Source: an uncultured Clostridia bacterium (GTDB lineage Bacteria > Bacillota > Clostridia > Christensenellales > Aristaeellaceae). Taken from it: a stretch of DNA of 11,642 nt. Under the pieces are notes generated by a model. The model had not been told where the DNA came from. It ran no database searches and worked only from the letters and a program-made list of their open reading frames with translations. The stretch spans positions 1 to 11,642 of the forward strand of contig CAKUFB010000064.1 in NCBI GenBank assembly GCA_934647145.1, written 5' to 3'. Shown here piece after piece: positions 6,406 through 11,642 of this stretch. The position numbers and the translations under genes were made by a program. Position 1 is the stretch's first letter. Each line of letters begins with the position of its first letter.

Positions 6406-7287
6406 ATGTCAGAGCCTAAAATCGAGCAGGCGGGCAGGCATTGCCCAGGAAACATGGTGAAAGAGATAACCAGCCTGGACGCGCCGGAGCTGGACGTATA
6501 CGCCCGGCTGACCGGGGCGCAGCTGCGATCGAAGCAGTCGCCGGAAAAGGGGCTGTTCATCGCGGAGAGCCTGAAGGTGATCGCCTGCGCGCTGAAGGCC
6601 GGGTGCGAGCCGGTGAGCTTCCTGATGGAGCGCAGGCAGCTTGCAGCGGCGCAGGAGCTGCTCTCGCGCTGCCCGGACGCGCCGGTCTACACGGCCGGGC
6701 GGGAAACGCTTCGTCAGCTGACCGGGTATGAGCTGACGCGCGGCGTGCTGTGCGCGATGCGACGGCCCGAAGCGCGGACGGTCGAGGCGGTGTGCCGGGG
6801 CGCGCGCCGGCTGGCCGTGCTGGAGGGCATCGCCGACCCGACCAATGTGGGCGCGATTTTCCGCTGCGCGGCGGCGCTGGGCGTGGACGGCGTGCTGCTG
6901 ACCCCGACCTGCTGCGACCCGCTGGTGCGGCGCGCGGTTCGGGTGAGCATGGGCACGGTGTTTCAGGTGCCTTGGGCGCGCATCGGGGAGCGGGCGTCCG
7001 ACTGGCCGGGCGAACTGAGCCGCCTGAAGGAAATGGGCTTTCACACGGCCGCGCTGGCGCTGGACGAACGCGCGATTTCGGTCGCCGAGCCGCGCCTGGC
7101 CCGGGAGGAAAGGCTGGCGCTGATCCTGGGCACGGAGGGCGACGGCCTGGCCGGGGAGACGATTGCCCGCTGCGACGACACGGTGATGATTCCCATGTCG
7201 CACGGGGTGGATTCGCTCAACGTCGCGGCGGCGAGCGCGGTGGCCTTCTGGCAGCTGTGCGGCAAACCGAAAAAAACGGAGGGATAA
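6406..7287 (+). CDS. SpoU/TrmH-family RNA 2'-O-methyltransferase
   Basis: Predicted SAM-dependent enzyme that methylates the ribose 2'-OH of a tRNA or rRNA nucleotide. The 293-residue protein has an N-terminal substrate-binding domain (about 17-110, with the SpoU_sub_bind-like stretch around LFIAESLKVI) and a C-terminal trefoil-knot SPOUT domain. The three SpoU motifs are visible: ADPTNVGAIFRCAAALG with Asn147, LILGTEGDGL, and VMIPMSHGVDSLNVAAASA. The ATG at 6406 has GGAGA with a 6-nt spacer. The family usually begins at the equivalent of MVKEITS, which is Met17 (ATG at 6454, poorer ribosome site), so the first 16 residues may be an unusual extension or not translated. The target nucleotide cannot be told from sequence. 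It is 3 nt from the next gene, so the two are co-transcribed. Confidence 0.88.
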   Translation: MSEPKIEQAGRHCPGNMVKEITSLDAPELDVYARLTGAQLRSKQSPEKGLFIAESLKVIACALKAGCEPVSFLMERRQLAAAQELLSRCPDAPVYTAGRETLRQLTGYELTRGVLCAMRRPEARTVEAVCRGARRLAVLEGIADPTNVGAIFRCAAALGVDGVLLTPTCCDPLVRRAVRVSMGTVFQVPWARIGERASDWPGELSRLKEMGFHTAALALDERAISVAEPRLAREERLALILGTEGDGLAGETIARCDDTVMIPMSHGVDSLNVAAASAVAFWQLCGKPKKTEG

Positions 7288-7290
7288 GGT

Positions 7291-8106
7291 ATGGAAAACG
7301 ACTGGATGAACAAGCCGACGGACAAGCCGCTCGAGCGCCTGCTGCCGGACGGCGGCTGGACGAGCATTTTCCGCACGATCGGGTGCGTGGGCGACTCGCT
7401 GGCCTCGGGCGAGTTCGAGGGAACCGACGCGCAGGGCAACAAGACCTATCACGACGTGTACGAGGAATCCTGGGGCCAGTACATGGCGCGCATCGCCGGG
7501 GTGCGGGTCTGCAGCTTCTCGCGCGGCGGCATGACCGCGAAGGCGTACATGGAGTCCTTTGCTGACGACAGGGGCTTCTGGAACCGCGATCTGGCCTGCA
7601 AGGCGTACATCGTGGCGCTGGGTGCGAACGACCTGAGGCAGGTGGCGCAGGGCGAGCAGGAATTCGGCGAGCTGTCCGACATCGACGAAGGCGACTGGCG
7701 AAACAACCGGCATACCTTCACGGGCTATTATGCCGCCATCGTGCAGCGCTATCGCGAGATCGCGCCCCACGCCTTCTTCTTCCTGATGACCATGCCGCGC
7801 CTGGGGGCGGACGACGAGCGCGCGGCGCTTCGGGACAGGCATCGCGAGCTGCTCTACCGCCTGGCGGAGCGCTTCCCGAACACGTTCGTGCTGGATTTCC
7901 GGCAGTACGCCCCGGTCTATGACAGGGAATTCTACCGAACCTTCGGCCTGGGCGGGCACCTCAACTCCATGGGCTACCTGCTGACCGCGCGCATGGTCGT
8001 CTCCTATATCGACTATATCGTGCGCAGCGACCTGCCGCGCTTTGCCCGCGTCGGCTGCATCAACACGCCCTGGGAAAACGAATTCTGGCAGCCGGGCGAG
8101 CGGTAG
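7291..8106 (+). CDS. SGNH/GDSL-type hydrolase
   Basis: Predicted esterase or lipase-like hydrolase of the SGNH fold, 271 residues, substrate unknown. No signal peptide or membrane segment is visible, so it is probably cytoplasmic. The family blocks are in order: GDSL-type nucleophile motif CVGDSLASG (Ser36), block II glycine in SRGGMTA (Gly79/80), block III GANDL (Asn113) and block V GGHLNSMGY (His223). The aspartate usually three residues before the histidine is absent (Leu220), so the triad may be a Ser-His dyad or use another acid. GGAGGG at 7278-7283 overlaps the end of the methyltransferase gene, giving a 3-nt gap and probable coupling. Sugar or acyl deacetylation is possible but not shown. 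Confidence 0.8.
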   Translation: MENDWMNKPTDKPLERLLPDGGWTSIFRTIGCVGDSLASGEFEGTDAQGNKTYHDVYEESWGQYMARIAGVRVCSFSRGGMTAKAYMESFADDRGFWNRDLACKAYIVALGANDLRQVAQGEQEFGELSDIDEGDWRNNRHTFTGYYAAIVQRYREIAPHAFFFLMTMPRLGADDERAALRDRHRELLYRLAERFPNTFVLDFRQYAPVYDREFYRTFGLGGHLNSMGYLLTARMVVSYIDYIVRSDLPRFARVGCINTPWENEFWQPGER

Positions 8107-8125
8107 AAGGCCAGAAAGAACACGT

Positions 8126-8162
8126 CATGCGCCTGCGATTCGCTCGCGGGCGCATGCTTTCG
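8126..8162 (+). terminator. Strong hairpin after the hydrolase gene, probable terminator
   Basis: CATGCGCC, T, GCGA (8126-8138) pairs with TCGC, G, GGCGCATG (8144-8156): 13 positions with one T-G wobble, around the loop TTCGC. CTTTC follows. The short T-run is weak, but the stem is long and lies 19 nt beyond the stop codon, where a terminator is expected. Confidence 0.55.
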
Positions 8163-8193
8163 CGCAAATGAGTATTTGGAGCGTGAACGTCAA

Positions 8194-9081
8194 ATGAAAA
8201 GAGAAGAAAGCAGCCTTAATTCGTACCTCATGCTGATCTCCGCCATGCTGCTCTACGGCACGATCGGCGTGTTCAGGCGGTACATCCCGCTGTCCTCGGG
8301 CATGCTGGCCTTCAGCCGCGGCCTGCTGGGCAGCCTGTTTCTGTGGGGAATCGTGCGCCTGCGCGGGCGCGGAAGGGCGGAGTGGATCGGGCGCAAAGAC
8401 CTGCTCCTGCTGGCACTGACCGGCGCGCTGATCGGAGCCAACTGGATGCTGCTGTTCGAGGCATACAACCACACCACGGTAGCCACGGCGACCATGTGCT
8501 ACTACATGCAGCCCACGCTGGTGATCCTGCTCTCGCCGCTGGTGCTCAGGGAGCGGCTCACGGCCCGCAGGCTCGCCTGCGCGGGCGCGGCCGTCGCGGG
8601 CATGGCGTTCGTTTCGGGGGCGGCGGACGGCGGAGGAATCGGCGCGCGGGACCTGAGCGGCGTGGCCTTCGGGCTGGGCGCGGCGGCGCTCTATGCTACG
8701 GTGATTCTGCTCAACAAGAAGCTGCAGGTCGAGGATGTGTACAGAAAAACCGCCGTTCAGCTGACGGCGGCGACGGTGGCGCTCGCGCCCTATGTGCTGC
8801 TGACCGAGGACTTCGCCGCCATCCGGCTGGACGCGCGCGCGGCCGTCCTGGTGCTGATCGTCGGCGTCGTGCATACCGGCGTCGCATACGCGATGTATTT
8901 TGGCAGCATGAAGCGGCTCAGGGCGCAGACCATTGCGCTTTTGAGCTACATCGACCCGGTGTTCGCGCTGCTGCTTTCCGCCGCCGTGCTGCACGAGCCG
9001 ATCACGCCCCTCGGCGTCCTCGGCGCGGCGCTCATCCTCGGCTCCGCGCTGGTGGGCGAGGGCAGGCGGCAGGGGGTGTAG
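8194..9081 (+). CDS. EamA/DMT-superfamily transporter
   Basis: Predicted metabolite exporter or drug/metabolite transporter of the EamA (10-TMS) type in the cytoplasmic membrane, 295 residues from this start. It has about ten hydrophobic segments in two halves. The first half has SAMLLYGTIGVFRRYIPL and an NWMLLFEAYNHTTVATATM stretch typical of EamA repeat 1. The second has VVHTGVAYAMYFGSMKRLRAQTIALLSYIDPVFALLLSA, the classic EamA repeat 2 ending. Substrate cannot be deduced. The ATG at 8194 is preferred: GGAG lies at 8178-8181, though the 12-nt spacer is long. An in-frame TTG at 8176 would add six residues but lacks a ribosome site. It is separated from the preceding gene by a hairpin and lies 170 nt before the next gene. 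Confidence 0.85.
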   Translation: MKREESSLNSYLMLISAMLLYGTIGVFRRYIPLSSGMLAFSRGLLGSLFLWGIVRLRGRGRAEWIGRKDLLLLALTGALIGANWMLLFEAYNHTTVATATMCYYMQPTLVILLSPLVLRERLTARRLACAGAAVAGMAFVSGAADGGGIGARDLSGVAFGLGAAALYATVILLNKKLQVEDVYRKTAVQLTAATVALAPYVLLTEDFAAIRLDARAAVLVLIVGVVHTGVAYAMYFGSMKRLRAQTIALLSYIDPVFALLLSAAVLHEPITPLGVLGAALILGSALVGEGRRQGV

Positions 9082-9098
9082 CGATTCCTCACGCCTCC

Positions 9099-9136
9099 CC
9101 GCGCGACGGCAGCCGGGCGCTTCCGGCGGCTCGCGG
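9099..9136 (+). other. Imperfect GC-rich hairpin after the transporter gene
   Basis: GC, A, GCCGG (9109-9116) pairs with CCGGC, G, GC (9123-9130) around GCGCTT, and CCGCG (9099-9103) can pair with CGCGG (9132-9136). A T-rich run (GGTTTTCTCTT) comes about 20 nt later, too far for a standard intrinsic terminator. It may still end transcription of the transporter gene before the promoter at 9163. Confidence 0.3.
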
Positions 9137-9162
9137 AAATTTCGCGGCCGGGCGGTTTTCTC

Positions 9163-9192
9163 TTGAGTTCAGACGGCGCGATGTGGTATACT
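9163..9192 (+). promoter_or_regulatory. Extended -10 promoter for the flavin reductase gene
   Basis: TTGAGT at 9163-9168, an 18-nt spacer, and TATACT at 9187-9192 preceded by TGG, making an extended -10 element. Transcription would begin near 9199, giving a leader of about 50 nt. This is the clearest sigma-A type promoter in the window. Confidence 0.7.
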
Positions 9193-9251
9193 GAAGGTGC
9201 GGCGGCGCATGCTGAAGCCGCAATCACACTGCTTATCAGGAGGTACTGCAT

Positions 9252-9809
9252 ATGCGCAGGAATTTCGGGGCAAAGCCCATCCTTTATCCGCAGCCGGTGT
9301 TCATCATTGCCACCTACAACGACGACGGCACGGCCGACGCGATGAACGCGGCCTGGGGCGGCGTCAGCGACTCCAACCAGATCACGATGTGTATCAGCGC
9401 CACGCACCGAACCACCCGCAACGTGCTCGCGCGCGGGGCGTTCACCGTCAGCATGGGTACGGCGGATACGGTTGTCGCCTGCGACTACGTGGGCCTCGTG
9501 TCCGGCGAAAAGGAGCCCGCCAAGCTCGAGAAGGCCGGCTTCCACCCGGTAAAGAGCGAGTTTGTGGACGCGCCGCTGATCGCCGAGCTGCCCATGGCGG
9601 TCGAGTGCCGTCTGGTCAGCTATGATCCCGAGTCCTGCCGCATGGTGGGCGAGATCGTCAATGTCTGCGCCGAGGAAGGCGTGCTGACCGATGGCAGGAT
9701 TGATCCCGCCAAGCTGCGCCCCATCACCTTCGACGGCCAGAACAACGCATACCTCGTCCTCGGCGAAAAGGTGGGCGACGCGTTCTCCGACGGCCTTCGC
9801 CTGAAATAA
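9252..9809 (+). CDS. Flavin reductase family protein (flavoredoxin-like)
   Basis: Predicted FMN-binding split-barrel protein of the flavin reductase/flavoredoxin family, 185 residues. Members bind FMN and transfer electrons or reduce flavin with NAD(P)H; partner and substrate are unknown here. Family features: PQPVFIIATYNDDGTADAMNAAWGG at the N-terminus (the Pxxxx-ATxxxDG-xNxx pattern of the flavin-binding strand), followed by ISATHRTTRNVLARGAFTVSM and the VSGEKEPAKLEKAGF region. There is no signal peptide. AGGAGGT at 9238-9244 lies 7 nt before the ATG. Its own promoter is at 9163. It is likely monocistronic, because the repeat array follows immediately: the first repeat hairpin begins two bases after the stop codon. 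Confidence 0.87.
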   Translation: MRRNFGAKPILYPQPVFIIATYNDDGTADAMNAAWGGVSDSNQITMCISATHRTTRNVLARGAFTVSMGTADTVVACDYVGLVSGEKEPAKLEKAGFHPVKSEFVDAPLIAELPMAVECRLVSYDPESCRMVGEIVNVCAEEGVLTDGRIDPAKLRPITFDGQNNAYLVLGEKVGDAFSDGLRLK

Positions 9810-9811
9810 CC

Positions 9812-10004
9812 CCGGGCAGCGCCCGGTTCCACTTGCTGCCGCGTATCCTATCGACGACCGTTGGCCGCCATAAATTGAAGCGGCCAAGGTCTTCGAATCC
9901 GCAAGAATTTCCTGCGGATTTTCTGTCGGCGCTGCCGACGCGGGCCAGCTGGGGGAGGCTCCGCTTCGCTTTGCGCTCCCCCAGACCCCCACCGAAGTTT
10001 GTCC
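9812..10004 (+). repeat. Multi-hairpin intergenic repeat, copy A
   Basis: Modules in order: AGC-triloop hairpin CCGGGC/GCCCGG (9812-9826); ACTTGCTGCCGCG linker; CTATCGACGACC; core hairpin TTGGCCGC/GCGGCCAA with loop CATAAATTGAA (9861-9887); hairpin AATCCGCA/TGCGGATT (9896-9920); GTCGGC/GCCGAC with triloop GCT; GC-rich hairpin CTGGGGGAG/CTCCCCCAG (9949-9984); and a tail ACCGAAGTTTGTCC. Bases 9831-9996 match 10025-10190 with one difference (T9972 against C10166). Overlapping open frames here are by-products of the repeat and should not be called as genes. Confidence 0.9.
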
Positions 10005-10190
10005 GGCAGGCAGAGCCTGCCCCCACTTGCTGCCGCGTATCCTATCGACGACCGTTGGCCGCCATAAATTGAAGCGGCCAAGGTCTTCGAATCCGCAAGA
10101 ATTTCCTGCGGATTTTCTGTCGGCGCTGCCGACGCGGGCCAGCTGGGGGAGGCTCCGCTTCGCTTCGCGCTCCCCCAGACCCCCACCGAA
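10005..10190 (+). repeat. Multi-hairpin intergenic repeat, copy B
   Basis: Direct neighbour of copy A with a 194-bp period. It opens with a different triloop hairpin (GGCAGGC/GCCTGCC around AGA, 10005-10021), then repeats the linker, the core hairpin (10055-10081, loop CATAAATTGAA) and the three distal hairpins. It diverges from copy A right after ACCGAA at 10190. Only 20 nt separate it from the ribosome binding site of the next gene. Together A and B occupy nearly the whole 414-bp gap between two genes. Confidence 0.9.
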
Positions 10191-10223
10191 CGCGGACTTC
10201 AACCGATACTGGGAGGCATTGCA

Positions 10224-10808
10224 ATGACGCATACACTGCACTATGACTCGCCGCTGGGCGGTATTCTGCTGGCGGCGGACGAACTGGGCCTGATCGGGCT
10301 GTGGTTCGACGGAGAGAAATACTTCGCGGAGAATCTGCCCGCGGCGCACGAAGCGGGGGAAACGCCCGCCCTGCGCGAGGGAGTGCGCTGGCTGGACGAG
10401 TACTTTGCCGGGCGCGAGCCGGACTTTACGCCGCCCCTGCACCCGATCGGCTCGCCGTTTCGGCAGGCGGTCTGGCGGCTGCTGCTCGGGATCCCGTATG
10501 GCCGGACGACCACCTACGGGGCGCTTGCCCGCCGCCTGGCCGAGGAAGCAGGACGCGCGCGCATGTCCGCCCAGGCGATCGGCGGCGCGGTGGGGCACAA
10601 CGGCATTTCGCTGATTATCCCCTGCCACCGGGTGGTGGGCGCGGACGGCAGCCTGACCGGGTACGCCGGAGGCGTAGACAAAAAGCTCCGCCTGCTCCGG
10701 CTGGAGGGGGCGGAGGTGACCGGGTTCTATCTTCCGAAGAAGAGAACGGCGCTCTGCGATGAAAGCCGGAAACAGGGAACAGATTCAGCGGACAGCCCGC
10801 GATCCTGA
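10224..10808 (+). CDS. ogt: Methylated-DNA--protein-cysteine methyltransferase (O6-alkylguanine repair)
   Basis: Suicide DNA-repair protein that transfers the alkyl group from O6-alkylguanine to its own cysteine. The 194-residue product has the N-terminal ribonuclease-like domain (about 1-75) and the C-terminal DNA-binding domain, with FRQAVWRLLLGIPYGRTTTYGALA (helix-turn-helix region) and the active-site PCHRV with Cys134. Downstream are GADGSLTGYAGGVDKKLRLLRLEGA, a normal ending for the family, and then about 30 extra hydrophilic residues with no recognised motif. GGGAGG at 10211-10216 is 7 nt before the ATG. No promoter is obvious in the 20 nt between repeat copy B and the ribosome site, so transcription must start within or before the repeats. 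It faces the minus-strand gene downstream. Confidence 0.95.
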   Translation: MTHTLHYDSPLGGILLAADELGLIGLWFDGEKYFAENLPAAHEAGETPALREGVRWLDEYFAGREPDFTPPLHPIGSPFRQAVWRLLLGIPYGRTTTYGALARRLAEEAGRARMSAQAIGGAVGHNGISLIIPCHRVVGADGSLTGYAGGVDKKLRLLRLEGAEVTGFYLPKKRTALCDESRKQGTDSADSPRS

Positions 10809-10868
10809 TGCGCAATAGAATAGAGACTGAATAGACAGGGACGTTCCGTCCAGGCGACCCTGACCGCC

Positions 10869-11267
10869 TCAGGCGCTGCTCGCCCTTCGCCTGACGGGCA
10901 GATTGCTCAGCAGCGCGCCGAACAGCGCGGCCAGCAGCGCGCCGATTGTGAATTCGGCCGCCAGCAGGCCGTAGGGCGGCCAGATCCCGCCCAGCAGGCC
11001 GTACAGTCCGTGTCCCAGCGCCATGTACAAAAGCCCCAGCGCGCCGCCCAGGAAAAACCCCCGCCGGCTGCCCGGTTTCACGCACGTTCTGACGCCCACG
11101 CACAGGCTCAGCAGCTTGATCACCTGATTGACCGCCTGAATCGTTCCGTCCGTCAGGCGCATGTACACCACGCACATCGCCAGCGCCGCCATCATCGCCA
11201 GGCTCACCAGGCTGCTCACCAGCACGCCCCGCGCAAGCCTTATCGCCGTGTTCGTTCGTTCGCTCAT
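10869..11267 (-). CDS. DUF3792/TIGR04086 (YrzE-like) family membrane protein
   Basis: Small integral membrane protein of unknown function, 132 residues with four predicted membrane helices separated by short loops: a first helix in VLVSSLVSLAMMAALAMCVVY, a second around VNQVIKLLSLCVGV, and two glycine/alanine-rich helices after a basic cytoplasmic stretch. The pattern and length fit the DUF3792/TIGR04086 group found in Bacillota. I chose the ATG at 11267 (MSERTN) because AGGGG lies just upstream on the minus strand. An in-frame ATG at 11300 would add 11 charged residues without a good ribosome site. It converges on ogt with a 60-nt gap that holds a short GGACG/CGTCC hairpin but no clear terminator. 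Confidence 0.7.
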   Translation of the reverse strand: MSERTNTAIRLARGVLVSSLVSLAMMAALAMCVVYMRLTDGTIQAVNQVIKLLSLCVGVRTCVKPGSRRGFFLGGALGLLYMALGHGLYGLLGGIWPPYGLLAAEFTIGALLAALFGALLSNLPVRRRASSA

Positions 11268-11358
11268 CCAATCCCCTCGCCTTCTGTCATGCTGCTTCAT
11301 ACCTATGCAGGCGAGAAGCCGCTCTTTCCTCCGAGGCCGACCGGTCGACAGGGGACGG

Positions 11359-11414
11359 CTCCTGCGGGACGGCGCGCAGGAGGACTATCCTTGTCCGGCG
11401 CGGGAAGCGGACAA
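11359..11414. repeat. Two perfect hairpins upstream of the minus-strand gene
   Basis: CTCCTGCG (11359-11366) pairs with CGCAGGAG (11375-11382), and TTGTCCG (11391-11397) pairs with CGGACAA (11408-11414). The second uses the tail of the repeat copy that starts at 11408, so it probably marks where the element inserted or another variant of its edge. Confidence 0.5.
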
Positions 11415-11574
11415 ACTTCGGTGGGGGTCTGGGGGAGCGCGAAGCGAAGCGGAGCCTCCCCCAGCGGGAGAGCCTGCGGCATGGAGTATTACGCAGACCC
11501 CGAGGGCTTCAATCTATGGCCCTCAGGGTCGTCGATAGAATGCGCGGCGGCAAGTGGGGCCGGGCACTGCCCGG
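11408..11574 (-). repeat. Multi-hairpin intergenic repeat, copy D (reverse orientation)
   Basis: Read on the minus strand: AGT-triloop hairpin CCGGGC/GCCCGG (11560-11574), CACTTGCCGCCGCG linker, CTATCGACGACC, core hairpin of 12 positions (arms at 11496-11507 and 11519-11530, loop CATAGATTGAA), then a replaced middle segment (GCGTAATACTCC...GCCGCAGGC), the CTGGGGGAG/CTCCCCCAG hairpin (11429-11464) and the ACCGAAGTTTGTCCG tail. One stem position is a G-U pair only if the minus strand is the RNA strand, which agrees with the orientation of copies A to C. Confidence 0.85.
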
Positions 11575-11642
11575 TGGGGGTCTGGGGGAGCGCGAAGCGA
11601 CAGCGGAGCCTCCCCCAGCCGAGAGAGCCTGCGGCACGGGGG
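11575..11642 (-). repeat. Partial copy of the same repeat, cut by the window edge
   Basis: The distal module is present again on the minus strand: CTGGGGGAG/CTCCCCCAG at 11582-11618 and ACCCCCACCGGG running straight into copy D, plus GTGCCGCAGGCTCTC, which matches the replaced middle segment of copy D. This implies another tandem pair, with the rest of this unit beyond the right edge. Confidence 0.75.

Noticed and set aside
6409..7959. A 516-residue minus-strand open frame
   Set aside because: Codon-aligned shadow of the methyltransferase and hydrolase genes, which share the same phase.
9888..9905. tRNA T-arm-like string TTCGAATCC in the repeat copies
   Set aside because: No acceptor stem, anticodon arm or D-arm can be drawn around it. 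It belongs to the AATCCGCA hairpin.
9833..10227. Small plus-strand open frames encoding LPRILSTTVGRHK-like peptides
   Set aside because: They lie wholly inside the structured repeat, lack ribosome sites and change reading with each copy. The conserved signal is base pairing, not codons.
8946..10628. A 560-residue minus-strand open frame spanning two genes and the repeats
   Set aside because: Shadow of in-phase sense genes that happens to read through the repeat array. The repeated peptide inside it reflects the DNA repeat, not a protein domain.

Overview
This window looks like chromosome from a GC-rich member of the Bacillota, probably a gut-type Clostridia. This is inferred from the cell-wall gene order, strong GGAGG-type ribosome binding sites, a DUF3792/TIGR04086 membrane protein and the codon use. 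No marker gene allows a finer placement.

Layout. Positions 149-5810 hold a five-gene plus-strand run for rod shape and division: mreD, a class B penicillin-binding protein (mrdA), minD and a SEDS glycan polymerase (rodA), followed closely by the transcript-cleavage factor greA. MreD and RodA belong to the elongation machinery, RodA polymerises glycan, the class B PBP crosslinks it, and MinD would position the septum. Neither minC nor minE lies in the run. After a 595-bp gap, 6406-8106 encodes a SpoU-type RNA 2'-O-methyltransferase and an SGNH/GDSL hydrolase, 3 nt apart. An EamA-type transporter (8194-9081), a flavin reductase-like protein with its own promoter (9252-9809) and an O6-alkylguanine-DNA alkyltransferase (10224-10808) follow. 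A small four-helix membrane protein is encoded on the minus strand (10869-11267).

The most interesting content is between the genes. The gaps at 5811-6190, 9810-10190 and 11408-11642, and probably the first 64 bases, carry copies of a modular multi-hairpin repeat. Its core is a hairpin with a conserved 11-nt loop (CATARATT followed by GAA or AGA), usually just after CTATCGACGACC. The stem sequence differs between copies but stays base-paired. I see five such hairpins: two in a degenerate copy after greA, two in a nearly identical 194-bp tandem duplication before ogt, and one in reverse orientation at the right edge. Neighbouring triloop and GC-rich hairpin modules show the same compensatory changes or are swapped between copies. 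I do not recognise the family. It behaves like a non-autonomous mobile repeat or a structured RNA/DNA element.

A second, separate structure is an AT-rich leader (6294-6383) before the methyltransferase. It can fold into a closed three-way junction ending 11 nt before the ribosome binding site, so it may be a cis-regulatory RNA or an operator region.
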